Origin: Mucilaginibacter yixingensis
Lineage (GTDB): Bacteria > Bacteroidota > Bacteroidia > Sphingobacteriales > Sphingobacteriaceae
NCBI RefSeq assembly: GCF_041080815.1
Contig: NZ_CP160205.1
Location: 4,464,001-4,528,000, forward strand
Reading direction: 5' to 3'
DNA length: 64,000 bases
Below the pieces are notes generated by a model. That model had not been told where the DNA came from and did not search any database. It was given only the letters and a program-made list of their open reading frames with translations. Shown here one piece after another: positions 17,791 through 26,175 of this stretch (the first letter of the stretch is position 1; each line of letters opens with the position of its first letter). A program made the position numbers and the translations under genes.

Positions 17791-18162
17791 ATGACAACGT
17801 TATTAATCATCATCACCCTTTTGGTTTGCGTGCTGTTGGGCATCATCGTGCTGATTCAGAACCCTAAAGGCGGCGGTTTGACCTCAAATTTCTCATCATC
17901 ATCACAATTGATGGGCGTACAAAAAACAGGCGACTTTTTAGAAAAAGGCACCTGGGTATTAGCCGTAGCATTGATGGTATTATCATTAGGTATCAACGTA
18001 GCTGCAAAAAGCGGCTCTGCAAAAGCTGATGGTGGCACACAAAATGAGATCATCGACAAAGCTTCTAAACCAACTGCTCCGGTATCAGGCGGCATTGCAC
18101 CATTGTCAACTCCAGCTCAAAAATCTGCTCCCGCAACTGGTGCAGATAGCGCTAAAAACTAA
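17791..18162 (+). CDS. secG: Preprotein translocase subunit SecG
   Basis: SecG is the small accessory subunit of the SecYEG channel. Of 123 residues, the first half holds two membrane helices (about 3-22 and 55-73). Between them is the conserved loop QNPKGGGLTSNFSSSSQLMGVQKTGDFLEKGTW. The Ala/Ser/Pro-rich tail (after about 75) is longer than in E. coli but common in Bacteroidota. It starts 10 nt after the preceding gene, so it is likely the last cistron of the miaB-distal unit. A strong hairpin terminator follows. Confidence 0.95.
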   Translation: MTTLLIIITLLVCVLLGIIVLIQNPKGGGLTSNFSSSSQLMGVQKTGDFLEKGTWVLAVALMVLSLGINVAAKSGSAKADGGTQNEIIDKASKPTAPVSGGIAPLSTPAQKSAPATGADSAKN

Positions 18163-18184
18163 TCAGCGTTAAAACGATATTGAA

Positions 18185-18214
18185 AAGGCTTCAGATGTTT
18201 CTGAAGCCTTTTTT
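18185..18214 (+). terminator. Rho-independent terminator of secG
   Basis: A perfect 11-bp stem, AAGGCTTCAGA (18185-18195) with TCTGAAGCCTT (18200-18210), has a 4-nt loop and runs into a six-T tract. Confidence 0.92.
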
Positions 18215-18238
18215 GTTAGCTCCGCCTCTCCCCGATAT

Positions 18239-18360
18239 GTCATTTCGATGAGCACGAGCGAGGCCTTAAGCGTCAGCGCGCAAGAGAAATCTTGTACGAG
18301 CGATACCCATTGCGGCCAGCTTATCCCACGTCTAAGATCTCTCCCGTTGGCGAGAATGAC
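18239..18360. repeat. Nested intergenic palindrome, copy 2 (degenerate)
   Basis: The outer ends are GTCATTTCGA (18239-18248) and CGAGAATGAC (18351-18360). Inner arms AGAGAAATCTT (18283-18293) and AAGATCTCT (18334-18342) pair imperfectly. It has the same plan and size as copy 1. Confidence 0.7.
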
Positions 18361-18494
18361 AACTCTTTACCAGATCATTTCTTATACCTTTTCCTGCCAA
18401 GCTGACACCGCCAATGTTAACTCAATTTTAAATTGTCACCCACACTTAACCCGGATATGACAATACAACAGTTACGCTGACAGTTTGAGCCTGT

Positions 18495-18510
18495 TGGCAT
18501 AATTGATGTT
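18495..18510 (+). promoter_or_regulatory. Possible sigma-54-like promoter of groES
   Basis: TGGCATA, four bases, then ATGTT gives a perfect -24 core (TGGCA) but an imperfect -12 (T-G-T where TTGC is expected). It lies 52 nt before the groES ATG. This is weak evidence, mentioned because a sigma-54 activator is encoded 3 kb upstream. Confidence 0.25.
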
Positions 18511-18562
18511 GGGATAAACGGGTAAAATAAAACCTTAAATAAAATTAAATATTTATAGCACT

Positions 18563-18853
18563 ATGTCATTAAACATCAAACCTATTGCCGGCACTGCTAA
18601 CAGAGTAGTAGTTGAGGCTGCTCCTGCCGAAGAAAAGACCGCATCAGGTATCTTCATTCCGGATACTGCCAAAGAAAAACCTCAGAAAGGTACTGTGATC
18701 TCTGTATCTGAAGAAGATGGCGATGGTAAAAAACCAAGCGTTAAGCCAGGCGACAACATCCTATACGGAAAATATGCCGGTACCGAGTTTAACTACGAAG
18801 GCAAAGAATATTTAATTATGCGCGAATCTGACATCTTCGCTGTAGTACTCTAA
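18563..18853 (+). CDS. groES: Co-chaperonin GroES
   Basis: GroES caps the GroEL folding chamber. The 96-aa length is normal. The mobile loop sequence EEKTASGIFIPDTAKEKPQKGTVISV is visible at about residues 23-48, and the conserved end EGKEYLIMRESDIFAVV is intact. Its ATG at 18563 gives a standard N-terminus. The groES-groEL spacer is 111 nt and contains a long imperfect stem made of repeated words (18866-18946), which may affect relative expression (inference). Confidence 0.97.
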   Translation: MSLNIKPIAGTANRVVVEAAPAEEKTASGIFIPDTAKEKPQKGTVISVSEEDGDGKKPSVKPGDNILYGKYAGTEFNYEGKEYLIMRESDIFAVVL

Positions 18854-18865
18854 TTAATTCTGAAG

Positions 18866-18946
18866 GATTGAATGAGTGATTGAGTGAATAAAGCTCAATT
18901 CTATAAAAAGATACGCTCATTCAAAACTCACACATTCACTCATTAA
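18866..18946. repeat. Degenerate-word stem spacer between groES and groEL
   Basis: The left arm (18866-18889) is built from words such as GAATGAGTG and TGAGTGAAT. The right arm (18916-18946) carries the reverse complement (TTCACTCATT and related). An exact core, AATGAGTGA (18871-18879) with TCACTCATT (18936-18944), anchors the stem. The groEL start is 18 nt downstream. Confidence 0.65.
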
Positions 18947-18964
18947 TAATACAACAAAAAAATA

Positions 18965-20602
18965 ATGGCAAAACAAGTTAAATACAATGTTGAAGCCCGC
19001 GACGCTTTAAAGCGCGGTGTTGATACCCTGGCAAACGCGGTTAAAGTGACATTAGGCCCAAAAGGTCGTAATGTAATCATCGATAAAAAATTCGGTTCTC
19101 CATCTATCACTAAAGACGGTGTTAGCGTTGCTAAAGAAATCGAACTGAAAGAGCCCCTTGAAAACATGGGCGCTCAGATGGTAAAAGAAGTAGCTTCTAA
19201 AACTGCCGATCAGGCTGGTGATGGTACTACTACTGCTACCGTTTTAGCTCAGGCTATTATTGCTGCCGGTGTTAAAAACGTTGCTGCCGGTGCAAACCCA
19301 ATGGACTTGAAACGTGGTATTGACAAAGCTGTTTTGGCTGTAGTTAAAAACCTGCAAACTCAAAGCCAAACCGTAGGCGAAGACAACAACAAAATTAAAC
19401 AAGTTGCGTCTATCTCTGCTAATAACGATGAGGTGATTGGTAGCCTGATTGCTGATGCGATGGCTAAAGTTGGTAAAGACGGTGTAATTACCGTTGAAGA
19501 AGCAAAAGGTACTGAAACCGAAGTTAAAACTGTAGAAGGTATGCAGTTTGACCGTGGTTACCTGTCTGCTTACTTTGTAACCAACGCCGACAAAATGGAG
19601 GCTGAACTGGATAACCCATACGTATTGATCTACGATAAAAAGATCTCTTCAATGAAAGAGTTACTGCCAATCCTGGAGAAACAGGTACAAACCGGCAAAC
19701 CACTCCTGATTATTGCTGAAGATCTGGACGGCGAAGCACTGTCTACCCTGGTGGTAAACAAACTGCGTGGTTCATTAAAAGTTGCAGCTGTTAAAGCTCC
19801 AGGCTTTGGTGATCGTCGTAAAGCTATGCTGGAAGATATCGCTGTGTTAACTGGTGGTACCGTAATTTCTGAAGAACGCGGTTACAAACTGGAAAACGCT
19901 GATCTATCTTACCTGGGTACTGCAGAGAAAATCGTGATCGACAAAGATAACACTACTGTTATTAACGGCGCTGGTGATGCTGAAGGCATTAAAGCCCGCG
20001 TTAACCAGATCAAAGCTCAGATCGAAACCACTACTTCTGATTACGATCGTGAGAAACTGCAGGAGCGTTTAGCTAAACTTTCAGGCGGTGTTGCCGTTCT
20101 GTACGTTGGTGCTGCTACCGAGGTTGAAATGAAAGAGAAAAAAGACCGTGTTGATGATGCATTGCACGCAACCCGCGCTGCTGTTGAAGAAGGCATCGTT
20201 GCTGGTGGTGGTGTAGCTTTCATCCGTGCGGTTGAATCATTGAAAGAACTGAAAGGTGATAACGAAGACGAGAACACTGGTATCCAGATCATCCGTCGCG
20301 CTATTGAAGAGCCACTGCGTCAAATCTGCGAGAACGCTGGTATCGAAGGTTCTATCGTTGTACAAAAAGTAAAAGAAGGTTCTGCCGATTTTGGTTATAA
20401 CGCTCGTACCGATAAATACGAAAACCTGATTACTGCAGGTGTTATTGACCCTACTAAAGTATCACGTATTGCTTTAGAGAACGCTGCTTCTATCGCTTCT
20501 ATGTTGTTAACCACCGAGTGTGTGTTAGCAGACGAACCAGAAGACGAGAAAGCTGGCGGCCACATGCCTCCAATGGGTGGCGGCATGGGCGGCATGATGT
20601 AA
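18965..20602 (+). CDS. groEL: Chaperonin GroEL
   Basis: This is the 60-kDa chaperonin that forms the double-ring folding chamber driven by ATP. It has 545 residues with all family landmarks: the nucleotide-binding segments TLGPKGRNV (residues 30-38) and AGDGTTTATVLAQ, the apical-domain text QFDRGYLSAYFVTN, KAPGFGDRRKAML, the CAxxG-free VEEGIVAGGGVAF, and the Gly-Met tail GGGMGGMM. There is one copy in this window. It is followed by a strong hairpin terminator at 20630. Confidence 0.98.
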   Translation: MAKQVKYNVEARDALKRGVDTLANAVKVTLGPKGRNVIIDKKFGSPSITKDGVSVAKEIELKEPLENMGAQMVKEVASKTADQAGDGTTTATVLAQAIIAAGVKNVAAGANPMDLKRGIDKAVLAVVKNLQTQSQTVGEDNNKIKQVASISANNDEVIGSLIADAMAKVGKDGVITVEEAKGTETEVKTVEGMQFDRGYLSAYFVTNADKMEAELDNPYVLIYDKKISSMKELLPILEKQVQTGKPLLIIAEDLDGEALSTLVVNKLRGSLKVAAVKAPGFGDRRKAMLEDIAVLTGGTVISEERGYKLENADLSYLGTAEKIVIDKDNTTVINGAGDAEGIKARVNQIKAQIETTTSDYDREKLQERLAKLSGGVAVLYVGAATEVEMKEKKDRVDDALHATRAAVEEGIVAGGGVAFIRAVESLKELKGDNEDENTGIQIIRRAIEEPLRQICENAGIEGSIVVQKVKEGSADFGYNARTDKYENLITAGVIDPTKVSRIALENAASIASMLLTTECVLADEPEDEKAGGHMPPMGGGMGGMM

Positions 20603-20945
20603 TTAGATATCATACCATCATACATACAGAAAAGCCTGTCTGAAATTTCAGACAGGCTTTTGTTTTTCTATACGCTGGTGTATTGTTAGTGGCTGGTAAA
20701 CAGAGTGTCATCTATTAATCATTTGATTAACTTTATACAATTTCCGTTACAATTACACATATTTTTGTACTGTCTTTTAAAAACACCAATAAAGGCATAC
20801 AATTTGAATATGTTTTTACGCTATGAAACGGCTACCAGTAAAAACCCGGCAACTACAAACACGCTTCCTGTCATGGATGATTGTGAATGGCAATGAATTA
20901 TTTATCGCGCTGATTGGCCGATAATAATTAATTTCGGCATCAGTT
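20603..20945. other. Spacer between groEL and the MscS gene
   Basis: This contains the groEL terminator and, at 20760-20767, a TATTTTTG box that fits TAnnTTTG without a clear upstream partner. A 28-codon frame (20810-20896) begins after it, but I have no support for it being translated. GCCGA..TCGGC forms a small dyad just before the MscS gene. Nothing else is recognisable. Confidence 0.45.
20630..20667 (+). terminator. Rho-independent terminator of groEL
   Basis: A 14-bp perfect stem, AAAAGCCTGTCTGA (20630-20643) with TCAGACAGGCTTTT (20648-20661), has a 4-nt loop and is followed by a T-rich tract to 20667. Confidence 0.92.
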
Positions 20946-21746
20946 ATGACGCCACATACCACCAGACTACAACAATTCTACGATAAGGCTTATGATTGGG
21001 CCATATCCCACGGCCCCAGCGTCCTCATCGGACTTATCATTCTCATTTTAGGGCTTCGTATTATTAAGATCATCAAGGCACGCCTGCGCGCCCGGATGAG
21101 CCGCCAGGAGATCCACTCATCACTTCAGCCATTCATTTTGAGCCTTTGCATTACCGGCATGCACATAATGCTGGTAATAGCTGTAATGGGCATTATGGGC
21201 ATTGGTGTGTCTTTCTTCAGTACCATTGTAGGTGCACTTACGGTAGCCGCAGGTTTAGCCCTCTCCGGTACATTCCAAAACTTTGCCGGTGGCATATTGA
21301 TCCTCCTGCTGAAACCTTTTGAGCTGGATGACAATATCCAGGCACAGGGTCAGGAAGGTAAGGTAACCTCTATCCAGATATTTTACACCGTATTACTCAC
21401 CGCCGATAATAAAACCGTGATCATCCCCAACGGTAAGCTATTTAACGAGGTTATTGTAAACGTTACGCGCGAAGGCAAACGCCGACTGGACTTTGAGATC
21501 AAAATAGGCTATGCTGCCGATCCAACTCGCGTAAAGGCTATTATTGAGGCTGCTGTTAAAAACACCAAAACAATTGCAGCCAATACCCCCAGCAACATCG
21601 GTATCACTGCCATGGAGGTTGATGGGGTAAAGTACATTGTTAATGTTTGGGTTACTCCCAAAGATTTTCTGAGCACCAAAATATCCCTGCACGAAACTAT
21701 ATTTAAAAACTTGCTTGCCGAAGGTATCAAGCTGCCGGGAATGTAA
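20946..21746 (+). CDS. Small-conductance mechanosensitive channel (MscS family)
   Basis: This 266-aa inner-membrane channel would open on membrane tension to release solutes after osmotic downshock. Three membrane helices are visible: about 24-41, 60-84 and the pore helix near 88-110. The pore helix has the Gly/Ala pattern GALTVAAGLALSGTFQNFAGGILIL characteristic of MscS TM3. The cytosolic beta domain follows with LLKPFELDDNIQ and TVIIPNGKLFNEVIVN, both family signatures. The C-terminal alpha/beta domain is complete. The gene stands alone, convergent with the RemB-like gene, with palindrome copy 3 and a bidirectional terminator between them. Confidence 0.93.
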   Translation: MTPHTTRLQQFYDKAYDWAISHGPSVLIGLIILILGLRIIKIIKARLRARMSRQEIHSSLQPFILSLCITGMHIMLVIAVMGIMGIGVSFFSTIVGALTVAAGLALSGTFQNFAGGILILLLKPFELDDNIQAQGQEGKVTSIQIFYTVLLTADNKTVIIPNGKLFNEVIVNVTREGKRRLDFEIKIGYAADPTRVKAIIEAAVKNTKTIAANTPSNIGITAMEVDGVKYIVNVWVTPKDFLSTKISLHETIFKNLLAEGIKLPGM

Positions 21747-21838
21747 GCGGGTAAGTAAAAACTTAATCCAATATGTCATGCCTAATAATAGAATCCCGCC
21801 GGTGGGACTATGAAAGTGCAATGACGAACGAGAGAGCT

Positions 21839-21909
21839 GTCAGTCTGAGCTTGTTGAAGACTCGCGCGGAAAGCCCCGCCCACCATGCTTCGACGGGGCT
21901 CAGCATGAC
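21839..21909. repeat. Intergenic palindrome, copy 3
   Basis: The left end GTCAGTCTGAGCTTGTTGAAG starts at 21839. The right end, from GCTTCGACGGGG (21888) to CAGCATGAC (21909), is its imperfect reverse complement. A second GTCATG at 21775 may mark a larger original element. It lies between convergent genes. Confidence 0.7.
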
Positions 21910-21923
21910 ACTTACTCATTAAA

Positions 21924-21960
21924 TAAAAGAGCCGCCCAGATATGCTGGGCGGCTCTTTTA
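21924..21960. terminator. Bidirectional terminator between MscS and RemB-like genes
   Basis: A 16-bp perfect stem, 21924-21939 with 21945-21960 (core GAGCCGCCCAG/CTGGGCGGCTC), has a 5-nt loop. A/T runs on both sides give a U-tract in either direction. Confidence 0.93.
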
Positions 21961-21981
21961 TCTCTAAGGGCATCCCTCCCT

Positions 21982-23586
21982 CTAAAAATCATGATATAAA
22001 TTGCGGAACGAGCTGCGCAAACCCAGCGTAATCATTTTGGTTTGATTTACACCTAATTTATTAGACTCGCGACGGTAAAGTCCTCCCAATTCTATCCTCA
22101 GGTTATATTTAGGATTAAGCAGATAGGCCACTGTCCCCTCCAGGTAATACAGGTTGGTGGTCAGTCCCTGGCCAATGTAGTTGCCGTTTTCTTTTGCCGG
22201 CTTATTGTATAGCTTAAATATGTCTTTGCCGTAGTTAGTGCTGTCTACATCCAACCCGTAACGCCCGTAGTCAAACTGACCTCTGAAATCAAACTTTTTG
22301 TAGCTGTAATTTAAGATAGCCAGCGCCTCTTTAAAATTAGCACCCCACGGATGCGCCAGCGGCTCGTTCTGCTCGGCATAGTTAATCAGCTCGTTTGTTT
22401 CAGAGTAAGTGTAAGGTCTGGCAACATTATATTCTACCAGGTAGTTCAGGTTACGCACTTTAAATAAATCGGCCCCACGCGCACCTAACTGAAAGGCAAA
22501 TTTGTTACGGGAACTCCCCGGGTTTGAAAAGAAGCTGTTAGACTGAAACTCATCCAGTGCAAATTGGCCGTAGGCCGTTATACCATCACTTATTTTATAC
22601 TTAGCATTCAGACCTATCAACGCATTGTCTGGCGAGCCGTTAGATGCCTCTACAGGGCGCAGGAAGATGATTGGGTTGGCATAACTGAAATCAAACCCGC
22701 GACTCACACCATTGTCGTCTTTATCGGCCCAGATAACGGCATCAAAAAAACCAATGCTGAACCGATTATTTACGTTCCAGTCGAGGTAATGAAATGCGGC
22801 CCATTTTTTCCGGTCGCCATTCAGATAAGAAAACGTGGGCGCCGTTGGGTCAACCATTTCTGCCCACATGGCCATGTAATGCACATTCCCCAGGTTAAGC
22901 GTCATTTTAAGGAACGGATATGGCGAGGCATAGTCTGAAAGCAATACCGAGCGATAACCATCGCCTATAAACGTCTTGTCGTTACCCAGGGCAATATTAA
23001 GGTACTTAACCGGCGTGTATGATAATAAAGCCGTTGCGTAAGAGTAGTCTTTAGAATTTGTTTTCCCGAAGCCGCGATCATAGGCCTGCCCGGGCACAAT
23101 ACCTGTACGGTTGATATAAGCATCCTCGTAAGACGGGAAAACCGACTGGTTCTCATAGCCGCTGGTATAGAAATAAAACTTAGTGCCGATGGTACCACCC
23201 AGCTGATAACCGCGGGTGTTCATGTGCACACTGCGATGATCGGCCAGATCTTTACCCATCACTAAGTCTGGCAGGTAATCGGCAAAAAAGGTATACTCTT
23301 TATCCCTTACGTCTATCAGATGCTCATTAAATAATTTACGGTACACCCAGCTATGGTGCTGCGAGGTATCAACCCCAACATTCATCAGCGAGTCATACGG
23401 CTTCCTCAGCACAGAATCATCAACCAACGTAGGCTTCAGGGCAGTATGCTCCCTGGTGTGGGTTGAATACAGGGTTCTGTTCAGCTTCTGATAAAAATCA
23501 TAGCTGTAAGGTTGATAAACAGATTGTGAGCGGGCTGAACAGGCAAAAGCCATCAACCCCGCAAAGGCCAGGTAAAATTTTCTCAT
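21982..23586 (-). CDS. RemB-like / Wzi-like outer-membrane beta-barrel protein
   Basis: This is a 534-aa secreted protein with a signal peptide (MRKFYLAFAGLMAFACSARS). The long beta-rich body ends in an aromatic-terminated strand (SFRNLYHDF). Phrases such as FFADYLPDLVMGKDL, NLGNVHYMAMWAEMVDP, FFDAVIWAD and YLEGTVAYLLNPKYNLRIELG fit the capsule-assembly (Wzi)/RemB group of Bacteroidota barrels. RemB contributes to gliding in Flavobacterium; Wzi anchors capsule. Which role applies here is not decidable from sequence alone. It is the last gene downstream of gmd (32-nt gap), which makes a link to surface polysaccharide attractive. Confidence 0.72.
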   Translation of the reverse strand: MRKFYLAFAGLMAFACSARSQSVYQPYSYDFYQKLNRTLYSTHTREHTALKPTLVDDSVLRKPYDSLMNVGVDTSQHHSWVYRKLFNEHLIDVRDKEYTFFADYLPDLVMGKDLADHRSVHMNTRGYQLGGTIGTKFYFYTSGYENQSVFPSYEDAYINRTGIVPGQAYDRGFGKTNSKDYSYATALLSYTPVKYLNIALGNDKTFIGDGYRSVLLSDYASPYPFLKMTLNLGNVHYMAMWAEMVDPTAPTFSYLNGDRKKWAAFHYLDWNVNNRFSIGFFDAVIWADKDDNGVSRGFDFSYANPIIFLRPVEASNGSPDNALIGLNAKYKISDGITAYGQFALDEFQSNSFFSNPGSSRNKFAFQLGARGADLFKVRNLNYLVEYNVARPYTYSETNELINYAEQNEPLAHPWGANFKEALAILNYSYKKFDFRGQFDYGRYGLDVDSTNYGKDIFKLYNKPAKENGNYIGQGLTTNLYYLEGTVAYLLNPKYNLRIELGGLYRRESNKLGVNQTKMITLGLRSSFRNLYHDF

Positions 23587-23618
23587 AAAGAGAGCTATGT
23601 TATTTTGAGAGGATCTAC

Positions 23619-24755
23619 CTATTCAAAATAGTTCAGCGTTTTAAAGCCGCCTTTTTGCAGGTAGTCATCTTTCTTTACCAGGTGCAGATCGGCAGTTACC
23701 ATGTCTGTAATCAGTGCTTTCAGATCATAACGTGGTTTCCAGCCCATCTGTTCGCGCGCTTTGGTAGCATCACCAATCAACAACTCCACCTCTGTAGGGC
23801 GGAAGTATTGCGGATCAATCTTCACTACAGTCTGACCAAACTTCAAGCTGTCAGGATCTAAACCTAAGCTTTGCGCTCTCTCGCGGTCAACGTCTACAAT
23901 CACACCGCGCTCTTCTTCGTTCTTACCGCTAAACTCAACTTCAATACCCAGTTCGGCAAAGGTAAGACGGATAAATTCACGCACGGTAGTAGTAACGCCG
24001 GTAGCAATTACATAATCTTCAGGCTTATCTTGCTGCAGCATCAGCCACATCGCCTCCACATAGTCTTTGGCGTGTCCCCAATCGCGCTGGGCAGACAGGT
24101 TACCCATGTACATGCAGTTCTGCAAGCCAAGGGCAATTTTTGCGGCAGCACGGGTAATTTTACGGGTAACAAAAGTTTCCCCGCGGATAGGGCTCTCGTG
24201 GTTAAACAAGATACCGTTACAGGTATACATGTTGTAAGCCTCGCGGTAGTTCACCACAATCCAATAGCCGTACAATTTAGCCACAGCATAAGGCGACCGC
24301 GGGTAGAAAGGCGTAGTCTCGCTCTGCGGAACCGCCTGCACCAAACCATACAACTCAGAGGTTGATGCCTGGTAGATGCGGGTTTTCTCGGTCAGGCCAA
24401 GCAAGCGTACCGCTTCCAGCACACGCAGGGTACCAATACCATCGGCATTGGCAGTATATTCGGGCGTATCAAAGCTCACTTTAACGTGGCTCTGAGCGGC
24501 CAGATTGTAAATCTCATCAGGTTGAACTTCCTGGATCAGGCGAATCAGGTTGGTTGAATCTGTCATGTCGCCGAAGTGGAGTTTAAACTTCACATCTTCA
24601 TCATGCAGATCGTGGTATAAATGGTCAATTCTGTCGGTATTAAATAAAGAAGAACGTCTTTTCAGGCCATGTACTTCGTAACCTTTTTTCAACAGAAATT
24701 CAGCGAGATAGGCGCCGTCCTGACCGGTTATACCGGTAATAAGTGCTTTTTTCAT
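23619..24755 (-). CDS. gmd: GDP-mannose 4,6-dehydratase
   Basis: Gmd converts GDP-mannose to GDP-4-keto-6-deoxymannose, the first step towards GDP-fucose and related deoxysugars of surface glycans. I place the start at the ATG at 24755 (MKKALITGITGQDG) because the seven codons added by the upstream TTG carry no conserved sequence. The Rossmann NADP motif GITGQDG lies at residues 8-14. The catalytic region holds ASTSELYG and YPRSPYAVAKLYG (the YxxxK pair). The substrate-binding text GILFNHESPIRGETFVTRKI is intact, and the length of 378 aa is normal. A GDP-fucose synthase gene, the usual partner, is not in the window. Confidence 0.95.
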   Translation of the reverse strand: MKKALITGITGQDGAYLAEFLLKKGYEVHGLKRRSSLFNTDRIDHLYHDLHDEDVKFKLHFGDMTDSTNLIRLIQEVQPDEIYNLAAQSHVKVSFDTPEYTANADGIGTLRVLEAVRLLGLTEKTRIYQASTSELYGLVQAVPQSETTPFYPRSPYAVAKLYGYWIVVNYREAYNMYTCNGILFNHESPIRGETFVTRKITRAAAKIALGLQNCMYMGNLSAQRDWGHAKDYVEAMWLMLQQDKPEDYVIATGVTTTVREFIRLTFAELGIEVEFSGKNEEERGVIVDVDRERAQSLGLDPDSLKFGQTVVKIDPQYFRPTEVELLIGDATKAREQMGWKPRYDLKALITDMVTADLHLVKKDDYLQKGGFKTLNYFE

Positions 24756-24807
24756 GTATTTACGAAACAACTGCAATAATATCCATTTTTAGTGGCAAAT
24801 ATTGCAT

Positions 24808-25377
24808 TTATAATGATATATCATTCACCTGCTTTTCCAGCTCGGCATACCAATCGGCGCCGTATTTGCGAATGAGCGGATCTTTCAAAAACTCGTGCAC
24901 CTTCACCTTCAGCTTGCTGCCAAAGCTACATGCCGGGCTGCAAATGCTCCAACGGTCATAATGCAACACATCAAACTCCGGATAATTGGTAACACGGATA
25001 GGGTACATGTGGCATGATATAGGCTTTTTCCAATCAACCACGCCGTCCTCGTAAGCCTTCTCAATGGCACACTTGGTAATACCGTTTTCCCAGGTTACAT
25101 AGGCGCATTCTTTGTTACCATCAACACAAGGGGTGGTATAATCGCCTTCAAAATCGGTAACGTGCGTACCCTCCTTTTCAACCGTTTCAATACCCTTTTG
25201 GGTCATGTAAGGTTTTACTTTGGGGTAGATAGCCTTCAATATTTCCAGCTCATCATGATTAAGCGGCGCGCCAGAGTCGCCCTCTATACAGCAGGCTCCT
25301 TTACAGCGTGTTAAATCGCACACAAAACTCTCTTTCACAACATCTTCATGCACCAGGGTGCTGCCAACTTCAATCAT
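24808..25377 (-). CDS. DUF3109 family cysteine-rich protein
   Basis: This is a 189-aa cytoplasmic protein with a conserved set of cysteines: CDLTRCKGACC near residues 20-31, CVDGNKECAYV, CAIEK, SCHMYPIRV and SICSPAC. The pattern resembles YkgJ-type/DUF3109 proteins, which are predicted to bind zinc or an iron-sulfur cluster. The biochemical role is not known to me. It lies between gmd and the DUF3108 gene, with short gaps (52 and 16 nt), on the same strand. Confidence 0.85.
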   Translation of the reverse strand: MIEVGSTLVHEDVVKESFVCDLTRCKGACCIEGDSGAPLNHDELEILKAIYPKVKPYMTQKGIETVEKEGTHVTDFEGDYTTPCVDGNKECAYVTWENGITKCAIEKAYEDGVVDWKKPISCHMYPIRVTNYPEFDVLHYDRWSICSPACSFGSKLKVKVHEFLKDPLIRKYGADWYAELEKQVNDISL

Positions 25378-25393
25378 CAGTTATAGGGATATT

Positions 25394-26164
25394 TTATTTT
25401 ACCGGATTCAACGCATATTTCAAGCCCTGGGCACTGGCAAGTTCCATTGTTAAACTACCAACAACCACTTCTACGTGGGCTTTTACGGGGATGCGATTCT
25501 CGTCATCCGTGATCCAAAGATACAATTTACTATTCTTACGAAAGATACGACCAGGAACAATCGTCGGGTTGAACTTCAGGCAGTTAAAGGTGCCCAGGCT
25601 GCATTTAATCTTCTCGCGCCCAACAAAGGTGATCCCCAGCGTTTGTACGCTATCTTCCAAAAAGTATCGCAATTCAAAACGCTCGCCTATACGCATCTTG
25701 CTCACATCCAGGCAACGCGCAAAATAATAGGCTGACGGAAAATCAAAAACCTGTCCTCTTAACGGATAGGTACCCGATGTGGCTACAATTCTTTCCTGTT
25801 TATGATCAAAAGTTACCTTATCAGCATGATTATAGCTCCCCTCATGTCTATTCTCGGTATAAAAATATGGCAACAGGGTTTGCTTGTCTATATACGTCTC
25901 ATAACGGTTCCGCACCTTATAAAACACATCAAAAGTACCGGCAGTATTGCCATCTGCAATAATATGAAAGGCCGGATTACCGTTAAATTTATTGATAGAT
26001 TCTTCTACCTTGATATGAGCTTCGGCTGCGGTAAAAAAACCGTATTTGAGTTTATAATCTAACTGCTCGCCCGCTTTAAAAGCCACATCCTTTGTTTTTG
26101 AGGGTTCTTGCGCACCAGCGCCCCCCAACAACAATACAAGCAGCAAAGTAAACTTCAGGCGCAT
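25394..26164 (-). CDS. DUF3108 domain protein, secreted
   Basis: With the start at the ATG at 26164 (MRLKFTLLLVLLLGGAGAQ) the protein has 256 residues and a clear signal peptide. The TTG 15 nt further upstream would make it overlap the preceding gene and spoil the signal. The body begins FKAGEQLDYKLKYGFFTAAEAHIKV, the opening of the DUF3108 fold, a lipocalin-like beta structure. It is likely periplasmic. No catalytic motif is evident. It starts 11 nt after the stop of DUF2480, implying an operon. Confidence 0.85.
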   Translation of the reverse strand: MRLKFTLLLVLLLGGAGAQEPSKTKDVAFKAGEQLDYKLKYGFFTAAEAHIKVEESINKFNGNPAFHIIADGNTAGTFDVFYKVRNRYETYIDKQTLLPYFYTENRHEGSYNHADKVTFDHKQERIVATSGTYPLRGQVFDFPSAYYFARCLDVSKMRIGERFELRYFLEDSVQTLGITFVGREKIKCSLGTFNCLKFNPTIVPGRIFRKNSKLYLWITDDENRIPVKAHVEVVVGSLTMELASAQGLKYALNPVK

Positions 26165-26175
26165 GTTAAAGACAA

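Larger units (their letters stand above)
18163..18562. other. Spacer between secG and groES
   Basis: These 400 bases hold the secG terminator (18185-18214), palindromic repeat copy 2 (18239-18360) and the groES leader. In the leader an inverted pair, ATTGTCA (18432-18438) and TGACAAT (18458-18464), precedes a weak sigma-54-like string TGGCATA-N4-ATGTT (18495-18510). I saw no CIRCE element (HrcA operator) and no credible small gene. Confidence 0.6.

Noticed and set aside
18248..18460. 70-codon frame between secG and groES
   Set aside because: It runs through palindromic repeat copy 2 and has no protein-like character.
18420..18562. CIRCE heat-shock operator before groES
   Set aside because: The TTAGCACTC-N9-GAGTGCTAA pattern is absent; only a weak ATTGTCA/TGACAAT pair is seen.
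20705..20896. 63-codon frame (or 28 codons from 20810) between groEL and the MscS gene
   Set aside because: No homology that I recognise, no coding-like composition, and it lies in a leader region.
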